Of a stretch of DNA of 64,000 nucleotides, positions 21,919-32,223 are shown in pieces (positions within the stretch are counted from its first letter, which is position 1; each line of letters starts with the position of its first letter). A program made the translations under genes and the position numbers. The notes under the pieces are model-generated. The model ran no database searches. It had not been told where the DNA came from and saw only the letters and a program-made list of their open reading frames with translations. Location of the stretch: assembly GCF_000265245.1 (NCBI RefSeq), contig NZ_AJKS02000001.1, positions 1 to 64,000 of the forward strand, in the 5' to 3' direction. Origin of the DNA: Halomonas smyrnensis AAD6 (GTDB lineage Bacteria; Pseudomonadota; Gammaproteobacteria; Pseudomonadales; Halomonadaceae).

Positions 21919-22680
21919 ATGACGTCACCCCAGTCTCCCCAGCCCCGAGCCGACGGGGACCGCCTGCCGCATCACGTCGCCATCATCATGGATGGCAACA
22001 ACCGCTGGGCCAAGGCCCGCGGCATGTCCGGCGTGCGCGGCCATCATGCCGGCGTCGAGGCCGTGCGTGCGGTGATCCGCCGGGCCGCCGAACGCGGCAT
22101 CGAGACCCTGACGCTGTTCGCCTTCTCCAGCGAGAACTGGAAGCGGCCCGCCGTCGAGGTCAACGCCCTGATGGAGCTGTTCCTGATCGCGCTCAAGCGC
22201 GAGGTCAAGAAGCTGCATCAGCACGACATTCGCCTCTCGGTGATCGGCGATCGCAGCGGCTTCTCGTCCTCCATCCAGAAGCGCATCGAGCAGGCCGAGG
22301 CGCTGACCGGCGACAACCGTGGGCTGCATCTGGTGATCGCCGCCAACTACGGTGGCCAGTGGGACATCGCCCAGGCGGCCCGGCGGCTGGGGGAGCGGGT
22401 GGCCGCGGGCGAGCTGGCCCCCGAGGCGATCGACGAGGCGGCGATCGGGGCCGAGCTGAGTCTCACCGCCCCGGTGGACCTGTGCATCCGCACCAGCGAC
22501 GAGAAGCGCATCTCCAACTTCCTGCTCTGGCAGCTGGCCTACGCCGAGCTCTATTTCTCTCCGCTGCTGTGGCCCGATTTCGACGGCGACGCCTTCGACG
22601 CGGCCCTGGCCGACTTCGCCGGGCGCAAGCGCCGCTTCGGCATGACCGACGACCAGGTCGAGGCTCAGCAAGGTGCTTAA
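21919..22680 (+). CDS. uppS: Undecaprenyl diphosphate synthase (cis-prenyltransferase)
   Basis: Makes the C55 lipid carrier precursor for peptidoglycan and O-antigen from FPP and IPP. The 253-aa product has the catalytic IIMDGNNRWAKARG (with its Asp), FAFSSENWKRP and the IPP-binding RTSDEKRISNFLLWQ. Several in-frame starts exist (GTG 21871, ATG 21883, ATG 21907, ATG 21919). I chose 21919 because GAG sits 5 nt upstream and the length matches the family. A GGCACC/GGTGCC hairpin between frr and the gene would fall inside the longer versions. Confidence 0.93.
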   Translation: MTSPQSPQPRADGDRLPHHVAIIMDGNNRWAKARGMSGVRGHHAGVEAVRAVIRRAAERGIETLTLFAFSSENWKRPAVEVNALMELFLIALKREVKKLHQHDIRLSVIGDRSGFSSSIQKRIEQAEALTGDNRGLHLVIAANYGGQWDIAQAARRLGERVAAGELAPEAIDEAAIGAELSLTAPVDLCIRTSDEKRISNFLLWQLAYAELYFSPLLWPDFDGDAFDAALADFAGRKRRFGMTDDQVEAQQGA

Positions 22681-23479
22681 ACAACGCATTCTCACCGCCG
22701 CCTGGCTGGCGCCGCTGGCGCTGGTCGGGCTGTTCGGGCTCGACGGCGTCGCCTTCGCGCTGTTCACCGCGGCCATCGTGCTGCTCGGGGCCTGGGAATG
22801 GGCCAATCTGGCCGGCCTCGGGGCCGGCGCCCGCCGGCTGAAGCCGGTGCTGGGCCTCGCCGTCCTGATGGCGCTGCTGGGCCTGACCGGCCAGCACCAG
22901 GCGAGCTGGGTGCTGTGGCTCGGCGCCCTGGGCTGGCTGCTCAACCTGCGCTGGGTGGTCGGCTATCCGTCACGCCTCGCGCAGTGGGGCTCCACCGGCA
23001 TGCGCCTGGCCATGGGGCTGTGGGTGCTGCTGCCGGCCTGGGTCGGCTTCAACGTGCTGCGCGAGGCCGGCGGCGTGTGGCTGCTGTTCGTGCTGCTGCT
23101 GGTGTGGGGCGCCGATGTCGGCGCCTACTTCGTCGGCAAGTCGCTCGGCAAGCGCAAGCTGGCGCCCCGCGTGAGCCCCGGCAAGACCCGCGAGGGCGTG
23201 ATCGGCGGGCTGGTGGTGACCGAGCTGCTGGCGCTGGTGTTCGCCGACTGGCAGGCCCTGTCGTTCGGCGCGACCCTGGCGCTGCTGGCGGCGACCGCGG
23301 TGGTCACCCTGGCCTCGGTGGTCGGCGACTTGCTCGAGAGCATGCTCAAGCGTCACCGCGGCATCAAGGACTCCAGCCAGCTGCTTCCCGGTCACGGTGG
23401 GGTGCTGGATCGCATCGACAGCCTGTGCGCCGCGGTGCCGCTGTTCGCGCTGCTGCAGGTCGGAGGGTTCGGCGCATGA
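22673..23479 (+). CDS. cdsA: Phosphatidate cytidylyltransferase
   Basis: Polytopic inner-membrane enzyme making CDP-diacylglycerol, the entry point of phospholipid synthesis. The 268-aa protein has about seven to eight hydrophobic helices and the CDP-alcohol cytidylyltransferase signature near the C-terminus ([19 protein letters not shown], then [13 protein letters not shown]). It starts at GTG 22673, overlapping the uppS stop by 8 bp, and its stop overlaps the dxr start, so the three are translationally coupled. Confidence 0.96.
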   Translation: MLKQRILTAAWLAPLALVGLFGLDGVAFALFTAAIVLLGAWEWANLAGLGAGARRLKPVLGLAVLMALLGLTGQHQASWVLWLGALGWLLNLRWVVGYPSRLAQWGSTGMRLAMGLWVLLPAWVGFNVLREAGGVWLLFVLLLVWGADVGAYFVGKSLGKRKLAPRVSPGKTREGVIGGLVVTELLALVFADWQALSFGATLALLAATAVVTLASVVGDLLESMLKRHRGIKDSSQLLPGHGGVLDRIDSLCAAVPLFALLQVGGFGA

Positions 23480-24660
23480 GCCAGCCCCAGGCCGTCACCG
23501 TTCTCGGCGCCACCGGTTCGATCGGCGCCAGCACCCTGGACGTGCTGGCGCGGCACCCCGACCGCTATCGCGTCCATGCCCTGACCGCCCACCGTTCCCG
23601 CGAGGCGCTGCTCGCGCAGTGCCGGACCCATGCCCCGGCGCTGGCCGTGCTCGACCGCGAGGAAGACGCCGCCTGGCTGCGCGAGCGGCTGGGCGAGGCG
23701 GGGCTCGCCACCGAGGTGCGCTGCGGCCCCGAGGCGCTGGTCGAGGTCAGCGAGGCGTCGGAGGTCGAGGTGGTCATGGCGGCCATCGTCGGCGCCGCCG
23801 GGCTGCTGCCGACGCTCGCCGCGGTGCGCGCCGGCAAGCGGGTACTGCTGGCCAACAAGGAAGCGCTGGTGATGTCCGGGTCGCTGTTCATGGACGCCGT
23901 GGACCGTCACGGCGCGACCCTGTTGCCGATCGATTCCGAACATAATGCCATCTATCAGTGTCTACCCGTCGAGCATCGCGGCGGGCTCGCGCGCCACGGC
24001 GTCACCCAGCTGCTGCTGACCGCCTCCGGCGGCCCCTTCCGCGGCTGGTCGGCCGAGGCGCTGGCCGGGGTCACCCCCGAGCAGGCCTGCGCCCATCCCA
24101 ACTGGTCGATGGGGCGCAAGATCTCGGTGGACAGCGCCACCCTGATGAACAAGGGCCTCGAGCTGATCGAGGCCTGCTGGCTGTTCGATGCCCGGCCGTC
24201 GCAGATTCAGGTAGTGGTGCACCCGCAGAGCGTGATCCACTCGATGGCCGCCTATGCCGATGGCTCGGTGCTGGCCCAGCTGGGCAACCCGGACATGCGC
24301 ACCCCGATCGCCTACGGGCTGTCGTGGCCGGAGCGCATCGATGCCGGCGTGGAGGCGCTGGATCTGTTCCAGATCGCGCGGCTCGACTTCGAGCCCGCCG
24401 ACGAGGCCGCCTTCCCCTGCCTGCGGCTGGCCCGCGAGGCCATGGAGGACGGCGGCACGGCGCCGGCGGTGCTCAACGCCGCCAACGAGGTGGCCGTGGA
24501 GGCCTTCCTTGACGGCCGGCTGGGCTTCGCCGGGATCGGCGAGCTGGTGGCGCGGGTGCGCGAGGCCTGCCCGCTCGAGCCCGCCGATGCGCTGGAAGGG
24601 ATTCTCGCCGCCGATGCCCGGGCGCGCCGTGAGGCCGAGGCCTGGCTGGGGCGCCGCTAG
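23476..24660 (+). CDS. dxr: 1-Deoxy-D-xylulose 5-phosphate reductoisomerase
   Basis: Second step of the MEP isoprenoid pathway, making MEP from DXP with NADPH. The 394-aa protein has the NADPH-binding [16 protein letters not shown] at the N-terminus, [15 protein letters not shown] (metal/DXP site), the flexible loop [23 protein letters not shown] and the C-terminal domain with [13 protein letters not shown]. The ATG overlaps the cdsA stop (ATGA). It lies upstream of rseP by 33 bp. Confidence 0.97.
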   Translation: MSQPQAVTVLGATGSIGASTLDVLARHPDRYRVHALTAHRSREALLAQCRTHAPALAVLDREEDAAWLRERLGEAGLATEVRCGPEALVEVSEASEVEVVMAAIVGAAGLLPTLAAVRAGKRVLLANKEALVMSGSLFMDAVDRHGATLLPIDSEHNAIYQCLPVEHRGGLARHGVTQLLLTASGGPFRGWSAEALAGVTPEQACAHPNWSMGRKISVDSATLMNKGLELIEACWLFDARPSQIQVVVHPQSVIHSMAAYADGSVLAQLGNPDMRTPIAYGLSWPERIDAGVEALDLFQIARLDFEPADEAAFPCLRLAREAMEDGGTAPAVLNAANEVAVEAFLDGRLGFAGIGELVARVREACPLEPADALEGILAADARARREAEAWLGRR

Positions 24661-24693
24661 CGCCTTCTTTCGTCAACTTTACCGGAGATAGCC

Positions 24694-26052
24694 ATGGGTC
24701 TGATCCAGAACGTGCTGGCCGTGATCGTGGTGCTTGGCCTGCTGATCACCTTCCATGAGTTCGGCCACTTCTGGGTCGCCCGGCGCTGTGGCGTCAAGGT
24801 GCTGCGCTTCTCCGTGGGCTTCGGCAAGCCGCTGTGGTCGCGGGTCGACCGCCACGGCACCGAATTCGCCGTGGCGGCCATTCCGCTGGGCGGCTACGTC
24901 AAGATGCTCGACGAGCGCGAGGCGCCGGTCCCCGACGACGAGCGTCACCTGGCCTTCAACCACAAGGGCGTGTGGCAGCGCATCGCCATCGTCGCCGCCG
25001 GCCCGGTGGCCAACTTCCTGCTGGCGCTGGTCGCCTACTGGCTGCTGTTCGTGGCCGGCACCACCACCGTGGTGCCGGTGATCGGCGAGGTCGCGCCCGA
25101 CTCGCCGGCCGCCCGCGGCGGCCTGGTCGCCGGCCAGGAGATCACCGCGGTGCGAGGCGAGGCGGTCAACTCCTGGGAAGACATCAATCTCGAGCTGGTC
25201 GCGGCCATCGGCGCCAGCGGCGAGCTGACGGTCAAGGCCCGCGACGAGGGCGACAGCCGGGCCAGCGAGCATCGCCTGCCGGTGCAGGACTGGCTGGTGC
25301 GCCAGGACCCGCCGCGGCCGCTGCAGACCCTCGGCGTGACCCCCTGGCGGCCGACCCTTCCCGCGGTGCTCGGCCAGGTGGTCGAGGGCGAACCGGCCGC
25401 CGAGGCCGGCCTCGCGGCCGGCGACGAGATCCTGGCCATCGACGGCGAGCCCGTGGCCGACTGGAGTGACTTCGTCCAGCGCGTCCGCGGCCGCCCCGGC
25501 GACACCCTGTCGCTGAGCGTGGACCGCGACGGCGAGCGGCGTTCGCTGTCGCTGACGCCGCGACCCCGGACCCTCGATGATGGCTCCACCGTCGGCCACG
25601 TGGGCGCCGGCGTCGCGTCGGTCTCGTGGCCGGAAGAGTATCGCCGCGAGATCCGCTATGGGCCGCTGGCCGCCGTGGGGCAGGCGGTGTCGCGTACCGG
25701 CGAGATGACCGTGCTGACGCTGGACTCGATCCGCAAGATGCTGGTCGGGCTGATCTCGCCGTCCAACCTCTCCGGGCCCATCACCATCGCCCGCATCGCC
25801 GGTGATTCCGCCCGTTCGGGGCTGGAGAGCTTCATCAGTTTCCTGGCCTACCTGTCGATCAGCCTCGGCGTGCTCAACCTGCTGCCGATCCCGGTGCTCG
25901 ATGGTGGCCACCTGCTGTATTACCTGGTGGAGGCGGCCCGGGGGCGGCCGGTGTCGGAGCGGACCCAGGCGATCGGCCTGCGCGTCGGCCTGACGCTGGT
26001 CGGGACCCTGATGCTGATGGCGCTGTATTTCGACCTGATGCGGCTCTGGTAG
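24694..26052 (+). CDS. rseP: Site-2 zinc metalloprotease RseP
   Basis: Inner-membrane protease that releases sigma-E by cutting the anti-sigma factor RseA within the membrane. The 452-aa protein has zinc ligands HEFGH at residues 21-25 in TM1 and LDGGH at about 402-406, with two tandem PDZ domains between (about 115-200 and 210-300). GGAGA precedes the ATG. It lies next to bamA, linking envelope stress to outer-membrane assembly. Confidence 0.97.
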   Translation: MGLIQNVLAVIVVLGLLITFHEFGHFWVARRCGVKVLRFSVGFGKPLWSRVDRHGTEFAVAAIPLGGYVKMLDEREAPVPDDERHLAFNHKGVWQRIAIVAAGPVANFLLALVAYWLLFVAGTTTVVPVIGEVAPDSPAARGGLVAGQEITAVRGEAVNSWEDINLELVAAIGASGELTVKARDEGDSRASEHRLPVQDWLVRQDPPRPLQTLGVTPWRPTLPAVLGQVVEGEPAAEAGLAAGDEILAIDGEPVADWSDFVQRVRGRPGDTLSLSVDRDGERRSLSLTPRPRTLDDGSTVGHVGAGVASVSWPEEYRREIRYGPLAAVGQAVSRTGEMTVLTLDSIRKMLVGLISPSNLSGPITIARIAGDSARSGLESFISFLAYLSISLGVLNLLPIPVLDGGHLLYYLVEAARGRPVSERTQAIGLRVGLTLVGTLMLMALYFDLMRLW

Positions 26053-26064
26053 CCGGCCCCTGGC

Positions 26065-26092
26065 TTGTCAGTTACCCGTGCAAATGTATAAG
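26065..26092 (+). promoter_or_regulatory. Candidate sigma-70 promoter of bamA
   Basis: TTGTCA, 16 bp, TATAAG in the 87-bp rseP-bamA gap, followed by a small palindrome (CCTGTCTGGACAGG). bamA can thus be expressed apart from the upstream operon. Confidence 0.55.
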
Positions 26093-26139
26093 GTGCCTGT
26101 CTGGACAGGTAGGCAGATCAACGCGAGCGAATCGACTGC

Positions 26140-28497
26140 ATGAAGATCAAGACCATCGGACTGGCGGCGCTGCTGCTCGCCGGTGCCGGCAGCGGCACGG
26201 CACAGGCGGAAACCTTCGACGTAAAGGACATACGAGTGGAGGGGCTGCAGCGCGTATCGGCGGCCTCCGTCTTCAATGCCTTTCCTGTCAATGCCCCGGA
26301 CACCGTCGACGACCGAGAGCTGGCCGAGGCGGCCCGACAGCTGTTCGCCACCGGCCTGTTCGAGGACATCCAGCTGGCCCGCGACGGCGACGTGCTGATC
26401 ATCGAGGTGGAAGAGCGCCCGACCATCACCAGCCTCAACATCGAGGGCAACAGCCAGATTCCCGAGCAGGATCTGCGTGACGGCCTGCGCGAGGCCGGCC
26501 TCGACGAGGGGCAGGTGCTGCAGCTCTCCACCCTGGAAGAGATCCAGCGCGAGCTGTCCGGGGTCTATCAGGCCCAGGGCCGCTACAGCGCCAGCATCGA
26601 CACCGAGGTCCAGGAGCTGGGCCAGGGCCGCGTTCAGGTCAACATCGACATCGATGAAGGGGCGGTGGCCAAGATCCGCCAGATCAACATCGTCGGCAAC
26701 CGGGACATCGACGACGAGACCCTGCGCGACGTGCTCGAGCTCGAGGACAAGCCGGGCTGGTTCTTCGGCTGGTTCTCCAGCGACGAATATTCGCGCCAGG
26801 CGCTGTCCGGCGACCTGGAGCGACTGCGCTCCTATTACCTCGATCGCGGCTACGTCAACTTCGCCATCGAGTCGACCCAGGTCTCCATCGGCCCCGACAA
26901 GTCGAAGATCTTCATCACCATCAACGTCAGCGAGGGCGAGCGCTACCGCCTCGGCGACATCGACTTCGCCGGCGACCTGCGCATCCCTGAGCGCGAGGCC
27001 CGGGAGCTGCTCGAGGTGCAGAGCGGCGAGGTCTTCTCGCGCAGCGACGTGACCGCCTCTTCCGAGGCGCTGCGCTCGCGGCTCGGCGCCGAAGGCTTCG
27101 CCTTCGCCAACGTCGATGGCATCCCCGAGACGCGCAGCGACGGCACCGTCGACCTGACCTTCCGTGTTCAGCCCGGCAACCGCGCCTACGTGCGCCGGAT
27201 CGAGTTCGTCGGCAACACCACCACCCAGGACGAGGTGCTGCGTCGCGAGATGATCCAGATGGAGGGCGCGCCGGCCTCCACCGAGTCGATCAGCCAGTCC
27301 CGCGAGCGCCTGGAGCGGCTGGGCTTCTTCAAGCAGGTCGAGGTGCAGACCGAGCCGGTGGCCGGCTCCGACGACCAGCTCGACGTGACCTACAATGTCG
27401 AGGAGCAGCCGTCCGGCTCGATCTCCGCGAGCATCGGCTTCTCCCAGAGCGCCGGCGTGATCTACGGCGCCTCGCTGTCCCAGAACAACTTCCTGGGCAC
27501 CGGCAACCGGGTCAACATCGGCGCCCAGCGCAGCGACACCTACACCAACCTGAACTTCGGCTTCACCGATCCCTACTGGACCCTCGACGGCATCTCCCGC
27601 GGCTACAACCTGTTCTACCGCGAGACCGACTACGAGGACTCCGACATCTCGACCTATTCGACGGATGCCTACGGCGGCGGCATCAACTTCGGCTATCCGA
27701 TCAACGAGCTGACCCGGCTCAACTTCGGGGCCGACGTCGAGGACCTGACCATCGAGACCTACGACGACACGGCCTCGGAGATCCAGCGCTACGTCGACGA
27801 GGAGGGCGACAACGCCCAGGCCTTCAAGCTGACCGCCAGCTGGACCCGCAACGACCTGAACCGCGGCATCATGCCCACCGCCGGCAACTACCAGCGCCTG
27901 TCGCTGGAGACCGCGGTGCCCGGCAGCGATTCCGAGTACTACAAGCTGCGCGCCCGCGCCCGGCAGTTCTTCCCGATGAACGAGGAACAGACCTGGTCGT
28001 TCAAGCTGCGCGGCGAGGTGGGCTATGCCGACAGCATCGGCAGCGATCCCTATCCGTTCTACGAGAACTTCTACACCGGCGGCCTGGGGTCGGTGCGCGG
28101 CTTCACCAGCAACACCCTGGGGCCGAGCACCACGCCGCCCACCGACAGCGACGACGACGAGGACCGCACCCTGGGCGGTAACGTGCTGATCGAGGGCGGC
28201 GCAGAGCTGATCTTCCCGATGCCCTTCGTCGAGGACAAGCGCTCGGTGCAGCCCTCGGTGTTCCTGGACGCCGGCAACACCTTCCTCACCGACTGCTACG
28301 AGGTGCGCGACGAGGAGGCCGGTCAGTCGAACTGCAGCTCCGGCGTCGACCTGGGCGAGCTGCGCTACAGCGTGGGCCTCGGCGTCTCCTGGCTGACCCC
28401 GGTGGGCCCGCTGACCTTCAGCATCGCCGAGCCGCTCAATGCCGAGAGCGACGACGATACCCAGTTCTTCCAGTTCTCGCTGGGTCAGACCTTCTAG
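26140..28497 (+). CDS. bamA: Outer membrane protein assembly factor BamA
   Basis: Omp85 beta-barrel that inserts outer-membrane proteins. The 785-aa precursor has a signal peptide ending TAQA (about residues 1-23), five POTRA domains (about 24-415) and a C-terminal 16-strand barrel. Barrel landmarks include SVRGF-type VRGFTSN (the conserved lid-loop VRGF) and the terminal Phe of FSLGQTF, the outer-membrane sorting signal. The periplasmic loops are acid-rich, as expected for a halophile. Unlike in many gammaproteobacteria, no skp gene follows; lpxD starts 163 bp downstream. Confidence 0.97.
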   Translation: MKIKTIGLAALLLAGAGSGTAQAETFDVKDIRVEGLQRVSAASVFNAFPVNAPDTVDDRELAEAARQLFATGLFEDIQLARDGDVLIIEVEERPTITSLNIEGNSQIPEQDLRDGLREAGLDEGQVLQLSTLEEIQRELSGVYQAQGRYSASIDTEVQELGQGRVQVNIDIDEGAVAKIRQINIVGNRDIDDETLRDVLELEDKPGWFFGWFSSDEYSRQALSGDLERLRSYYLDRGYVNFAIESTQVSIGPDKSKIFITINVSEGERYRLGDIDFAGDLRIPEREARELLEVQSGEVFSRSDVTASSEALRSRLGAEGFAFANVDGIPETRSDGTVDLTFRVQPGNRAYVRRIEFVGNTTTQDEVLRREMIQMEGAPASTESISQSRERLERLGFFKQVEVQTEPVAGSDDQLDVTYNVEEQPSGSISASIGFSQSAGVIYGASLSQNNFLGTGNRVNIGAQRSDTYTNLNFGFTDPYWTLDGISRGYNLFYRETDYEDSDISTYSTDAYGGGINFGYPINELTRLNFGADVEDLTIETYDDTASEIQRYVDEEGDNAQAFKLTASWTRNDLNRGIMPTAGNYQRLSLETAVPGSDSEYYKLRARARQFFPMNEEQTWSFKLRGEVGYADSIGSDPYPFYENFYTGGLGSVRGFTSNTLGPSTTPPTDSDDDEDRTLGGNVLIEGGAELIFPMPFVEDKRSVQPSVFLDAGNTFLTDCYEVRDEEAGQSNCSSGVDLGELRYSVGLGVSWLTPVGPLTFSIAEPLNAESDDDTQFFQFSLGQTF

Positions 28498-28660
28498 TCC
28501 GGCCGCCGGCGGGCCGCCTCGTCCGGAACGGGGGAGGCGGCGATGCCACGGCTCCGGGGCCTCGACTCGCGTCATCGACGCCGTCGGGGCCCATCGATAT
28601 CGAACCGGCGCGGCGGCCGTCGCCAGCGCAGAGTGTTTTCCCAACCGACATCGGGTTCCC

Positions 28661-29698
28661 ATGACACAAGACTCTCCTTCCCTGACGCTGGCCGAGATCG
28701 CCACGCAGCTGGGGGCCGGCCTCCAGGGTGACGGCGAGCGCCGCGTGCGTGGCCTGGCCACGCTGCGCGATGCCGGGCCCGATCAGATCGCCTTCCTGGC
28801 CAACCGCGCCTACCTCAAGGACCTGCCCGAGACCCGCGCCGCGGCGGTGCTGCTGCACCCTAGCCATGCCGGGGAATCTCCGGTGCCCTGCCTGACCCTC
28901 GACAATCCCTATCTGGGCTATGCCCAGCTGTCGCGGCTGTTCGACCCGCTGGCCGGCCGCGAGGCATCGGGCGTGCATCCCTCGGCGACGGTCGCCGAGG
29001 ATGCCCGGCTGGGCGAGGGCGTGGTGATCGGCCCCCAGGCGGTGATCGAGGCCGGCGTCGAGCTCGGCGACGGCGTGGTGATCGGGCCCGGCTGCGTGGT
29101 CGGCGCCGACACCCGGATCGGCGCCGAGTCGCGGCTGCATGCCAACGTGACCGTCTACCATGGGGTCAGCATCGGCGCGCGGGTGATCCTGCACAGCGGC
29201 TGCGTGATCGGCGGCGACGGCTTCGGCTTCGCCCATGACGGGGCCGGCTGGCACAAGATCGCCCAGCTCGGCGGCGTGGTGCTGGGCGATGACGTCGAGG
29301 TCGGCAGCTGCTCGAGCATCGACCGCGGCGCCCTGGGCGACACCGTGATCGGCGAGGATGTGAAGATCGACAGCCAGGTGCAGATCGCTCACAACGTGCA
29401 GGTCGGCGCCCACAGCGCGCTGGCCGGCTGCGTCGGCATCGCCGGCTCGACCCGGGTCGGGCGGCACTGCATGCTGGGCGGCGGCGTGGGGCTGTCCGGC
29501 CACCTGACGGTGTGCGACGGCGTCCAGGTCACCGGCATGAGCCTGGTCACCAACTCGATTCACGAGCCGGGGGTCTACTCTTCCGGGACCGGTGCCATGG
29601 AGAATGCCCAGTGGCGTCGCAGTGCGGTGCGCTTCAAGCAGCTCGACGACATCGCCCGCCGGCTGAATCGCCTGGAAAAAGCCGGGCGGGATGCTTGA
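28661..29698 (+). CDS. lpxD: UDP-3-O-(3-hydroxyacyl)glucosamine N-acyltransferase
   Basis: Third step of lipid A synthesis, adding the N-linked hydroxyacyl chain. The 345-aa protein has an N-terminal uridine-binding domain (to about 100), a left-handed beta-helix of hexapeptide repeats (about 104-300) with catalytic H244 in QIAHNV, and a C-terminal helical tail (QLDDIARRLNRLEKA). An in-frame upstream extension to 28439 overlaps bamA and is rejected; the ATG at 28661 matches family length. The ribosome binding site is weak (CGGG). Confidence 0.95.
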   Translation: MTQDSPSLTLAEIATQLGAGLQGDGERRVRGLATLRDAGPDQIAFLANRAYLKDLPETRAAAVLLHPSHAGESPVPCLTLDNPYLGYAQLSRLFDPLAGREASGVHPSATVAEDARLGEGVVIGPQAVIEAGVELGDGVVIGPGCVVGADTRIGAESRLHANVTVYHGVSIGARVILHSGCVIGGDGFGFAHDGAGWHKIAQLGGVVLGDDVEVGSCSSIDRGALGDTVIGEDVKIDSQVQIAHNVQVGAHSALAGCVGIAGSTRVGRHCMLGGGVGLSGHLTVCDGVQVTGMSLVTNSIHEPGVYSSGTGAMENAQWRRSAVRFKQLDDIARRLNRLEKAGRDA

Positions 29699-29722
29699 GG
29701 CCGCCCCCTCGGGCGGTATAAT
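29695..29722 (+). promoter_or_regulatory. Sigma-70 promoter of fabZ
   Basis: TTGAGG, 16-bp spacer, perfect TATAAT. The -35 overlaps the lpxD stop codon. The spacer itself is a CCGCCC..GGGCGG inverted repeat. A further CGTCGCC/GGCGACG hairpin lies in the 70-nt leader before fabZ. Confidence 0.7.
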
Positions 29723-29802
29723 CCCCGCCCGTCCGTCGCCACGCGCGCGGCGACGGTCGCGCCCGCGATGCGGGGCATTCTGTCATTTCAGAGGTTGCTA
29801 CG

Positions 29803-30246
29803 ATGGTAATGGACATTAACGAGATTCGTGAGTATCTGCCCCACCGGTATCCCTTCCTGCTGGTGGACCGGGTGACGGAGCTTACCCACGGCGAATCCAT
29901 CGTTGCCTACAAGAATGTCAGCATCAACGAGCCGTTCTTCAATGGCCACTTCCCGCATCACCCGATCATGCCGGGCGTGCTGGTGGTGGAAGCGCTGGCC
30001 CAGGCCTGCGGCATCCTCGGCTTCAAGACGGTCAACAAGCTGCCCGCCGACGGTTACGTCTACTACCTCGTGGGCAGCGACAACGTCCGCTTCAAGCGCC
30101 CGGTGATGCCCGGCGACCAGCTGGAACTGCGCGCCGACGTGATCCGCGAGAAGCGCGGTATCTGGAAGTTTCAGTGCAAGGCCAGCGTGGCCGGCGAGGT
30201 CGCCTGCGAGGCCGAGATCACCTGTGCCGAGAGGAAGGTCGCTTGA
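29803..30246 (+). CDS. fabZ: 3-Hydroxyacyl-ACP dehydratase
   Basis: Hot-dog-fold dehydratase of type II fatty-acid synthesis. The 147-aa protein has catalytic H49 in [12 protein letters not shown] and E63 in [10 protein letters not shown]. It has its own promoter and its stop overlaps the lpxA start, so lipid A and fatty-acid use of the shared hydroxyacyl-ACP pool are coupled genetically. Confidence 0.97.
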   Translation: MVMDINEIREYLPHRYPFLLVDRVTELTHGESIVAYKNVSINEPFFNGHFPHHPIMPGVLVVEALAQACGILGFKTVNKLPADGYVYYLVGSDNVRFKRPVMPGDQLELRADVIREKRGIWKFQCKASVAGEVACEAEITCAERKVA

Positions 30247-31010
30247 TTCATCCCACCGCCATCGTAGATCCGGCCGCGCGCCTGGCCGATGACGTCGAGG
30301 TCGGCCCCTTCAGCGTGATCGGCGCCGACGTCGAGATCGGTGCCGGCTCGCGCATCGGCCCCCATGTGGTGATCCAGGGCCCGACGCTGATCGGCGAGCG
30401 CAACCGGATCTTCCAGTTCGCCTCGGTCGGCGAGGAGTGCCAGGACAAGAAGTACGCCGGCGAGCCCACCCGCCTGGTGATGGGCGACGACAACGTCGTG
30501 CGCGAGGGCGTGACCCTGCACCGCGGCACCGTCCAGGATCGCGGCGAGACCACCATCGGCTCGCGCAACCTGTTCATGGCCTACGTCCACGTCGGCCACG
30601 ACTGCGTGATCGGCGACGACTGCATCCTGGCCAACCAGGTGACCCTGGCCGGCCACGTCAAGCTGGGTGACTTCGCGATCATCGGCGGCCTGTCGGCGAT
30701 CCACCAGTTTTGCCACTTCGGCGACCATGCCATGGCCGGCGGCGGCTCGATCATCACCAAGGACACCCCGGCCTACGTGATGATCAACGGCAATCCCGCC
30801 GCGGCCCACGGCCTCAACCTCATCGGCCTGCGCCGCCGCGGCTTCTCCAACGAGGCGATCCGCGCCCTGGGCGAGGCCTACAAGCTGGTCTATCGCCAGG
30901 GCCTGACCGTGGAGCAGGCGCTGACCGAGATCCGCACCCAGTACGCGCTGCCGGAAACCGAGGCGTTCGTCGCCTCCATCGAGGCCTCGACCCGCGGCAT
31001 CGTGCGCTGA
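30243..31010 (+). CDS. lpxA: UDP-N-acetylglucosamine acyltransferase
   Basis: First step of lipid A synthesis, acylating UDP-GlcNAc at O-3. The 255-aa trimeric beta-helix protein has catalytic H119 in VHVGHDC with H116, and GAGEPTR-type [11 protein letters not shown]. The start is a TTG at 30243 that overlaps the fabZ stop (TTGA), behind GAGAGGAAGG; it gives the family N-terminus [14 protein letters not shown] start is uncommon and may keep LpxA levels low relative to FabZ. Confidence 0.95.
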   Translation: MIHPTAIVDPAARLADDVEVGPFSVIGADVEIGAGSRIGPHVVIQGPTLIGERNRIFQFASVGEECQDKKYAGEPTRLVMGDDNVVREGVTLHRGTVQDRGETTIGSRNLFMAYVHVGHDCVIGDDCILANQVTLAGHVKLGDFAIIGGLSAIHQFCHFGDHAMAGGGSIITKDTPAYVMINGNPAAAHGLNLIGLRRRGFSNEAIRALGEAYKLVYRQGLTVEQALTEIRTQYALPETEAFVASIEASTRGIVR

Positions 31011-31014
31011 CGCC

Positions 31015-32223
31015 ATGACGATCGCGCGCGTCTACCTGGTGGCCGGCGAGCTCTCCGGCGACATCCTCGGCGCCGGCCTGATGCGCGAGCTCAAGGCCCG
31101 CCACCCGGGCGTCGAGTTCCGGGGCATCGGCGGGCCGCGCATGATCGAGCAGGGCATCGACAGCCGCTTCCCGCTCGAGACCCTCTCGGTGATGGGGCTG
31201 GTCGAGGTGCTCAAGCACCTGCCGGGCCTGGTGCGCGTGCGCCGCACCCTGCGCCAGGACGCCCTCGACTGGCGGCCCGACATCGTGATCGGCATCGACG
31301 CGCCGGACTTCAACCTCGGGCTCGAGCGCCAGCTGCGCGAGGCCGGCCTGACCACCGCCCACTACGTCAGCCCCTCCGTGTGGGCCTGGCGCCAGGGGCG
31401 GGTCAAGGGCATCGCCCGCTCGGTGGATGCCATGCTGACCTTCCTGCCCTTCGAGGCCGCCTTCTACGCCCGCCACCGGGTGCCGGTGGCCTTCGTCGGC
31501 CATCCGCTGGCCGACGAGCTGCCGCTGGTCAACGACCGCGGCGAGGCTCGCGAGGCGCTCGGCCTGCCCGCCCGGGGCGTGTCCGACGCGGCGCCGCTGC
31601 TGGCCGTGCTGCCCGGCTCCCGGGCCAACGAGATCCGCTTCCTGGGCGCGACCTTCCTCGATACCGCCGAACGGCTGTGTCGCGAGCGCGACGCGCTGCG
31701 GGTGGTGATTCCCGCCGCGACCCCGGCGCGGCGCGCCGAGCTGGAGGCGCTGCTCGAGGGCCGCGAGACGCTGCGCGAGCGGGTGACCCTGGTCGATGGC
31801 CAGTCCCGCGAGGCCATGGTGGCCGCCGATGCCGTGCTGCTGGCCTCCGGCACCGCGGCGCTGGAGGCCATGCTGTGCCACCGCGCCATGGTGGTGGCCT
31901 ACCGCATGGCGCCGATGACCCACTGGCTGGCCAGGCGGCTGGTCAAGACCGAATGGATCTCGCTGCCCAACCTGATCGCCCGGGAGGCGCTGGTGCCGGA
32001 GCTGATCCAGGACGACGCTAGCCCCGAGGGCATCGCCGCCGAGCTCGCCTCACTGCTCGACGACGCCGAGGCGCGCCACGCCCTCGAGGCGCGCTTCGCG
32101 GCCATGCACGAAGGGCTGCAGCGCGACGCCAGCCGCCGCGCGGTGGACGCCGTCGAGGCGCTGGTGGCGCGCCGCGCGCTGCCGGCCTCGGTGGCGCCCG
32201 AGGCGCTGGAGGAGGGCGCATGA
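31015..32223 (+). CDS. lpxB: Lipid-A-disaccharide synthase
   Basis: GT19 glycosyltransferase that joins lipid X and UDP-2,3-diacylglucosamine on the inner membrane. The 402-aa protein has [15 protein letters not shown] near the N-terminus, [24 protein letters not shown] and [11 protein letters not shown], all conserved. It starts 4 bp after lpxA and overlaps rnhB by 4 bp. Confidence 0.97.
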   Translation: MTIARVYLVAGELSGDILGAGLMRELKARHPGVEFRGIGGPRMIEQGIDSRFPLETLSVMGLVEVLKHLPGLVRVRRTLRQDALDWRPDIVIGIDAPDFNLGLERQLREAGLTTAHYVSPSVWAWRQGRVKGIARSVDAMLTFLPFEAAFYARHRVPVAFVGHPLADELPLVNDRGEAREALGLPARGVSDAAPLLAVLPGSRANEIRFLGATFLDTAERLCRERDALRVVIPAATPARRAELEALLEGRETLRERVTLVDGQSREAMVAADAVLLASGTAALEAMLCHRAMVVAYRMAPMTHWLARRLVKTEWISLPNLIAREALVPELIQDDASPEGIAAELASLLDDAEARHALEARFAAMHEGLQRDASRRAVDAVEALVARRALPASVAPEALEEGA

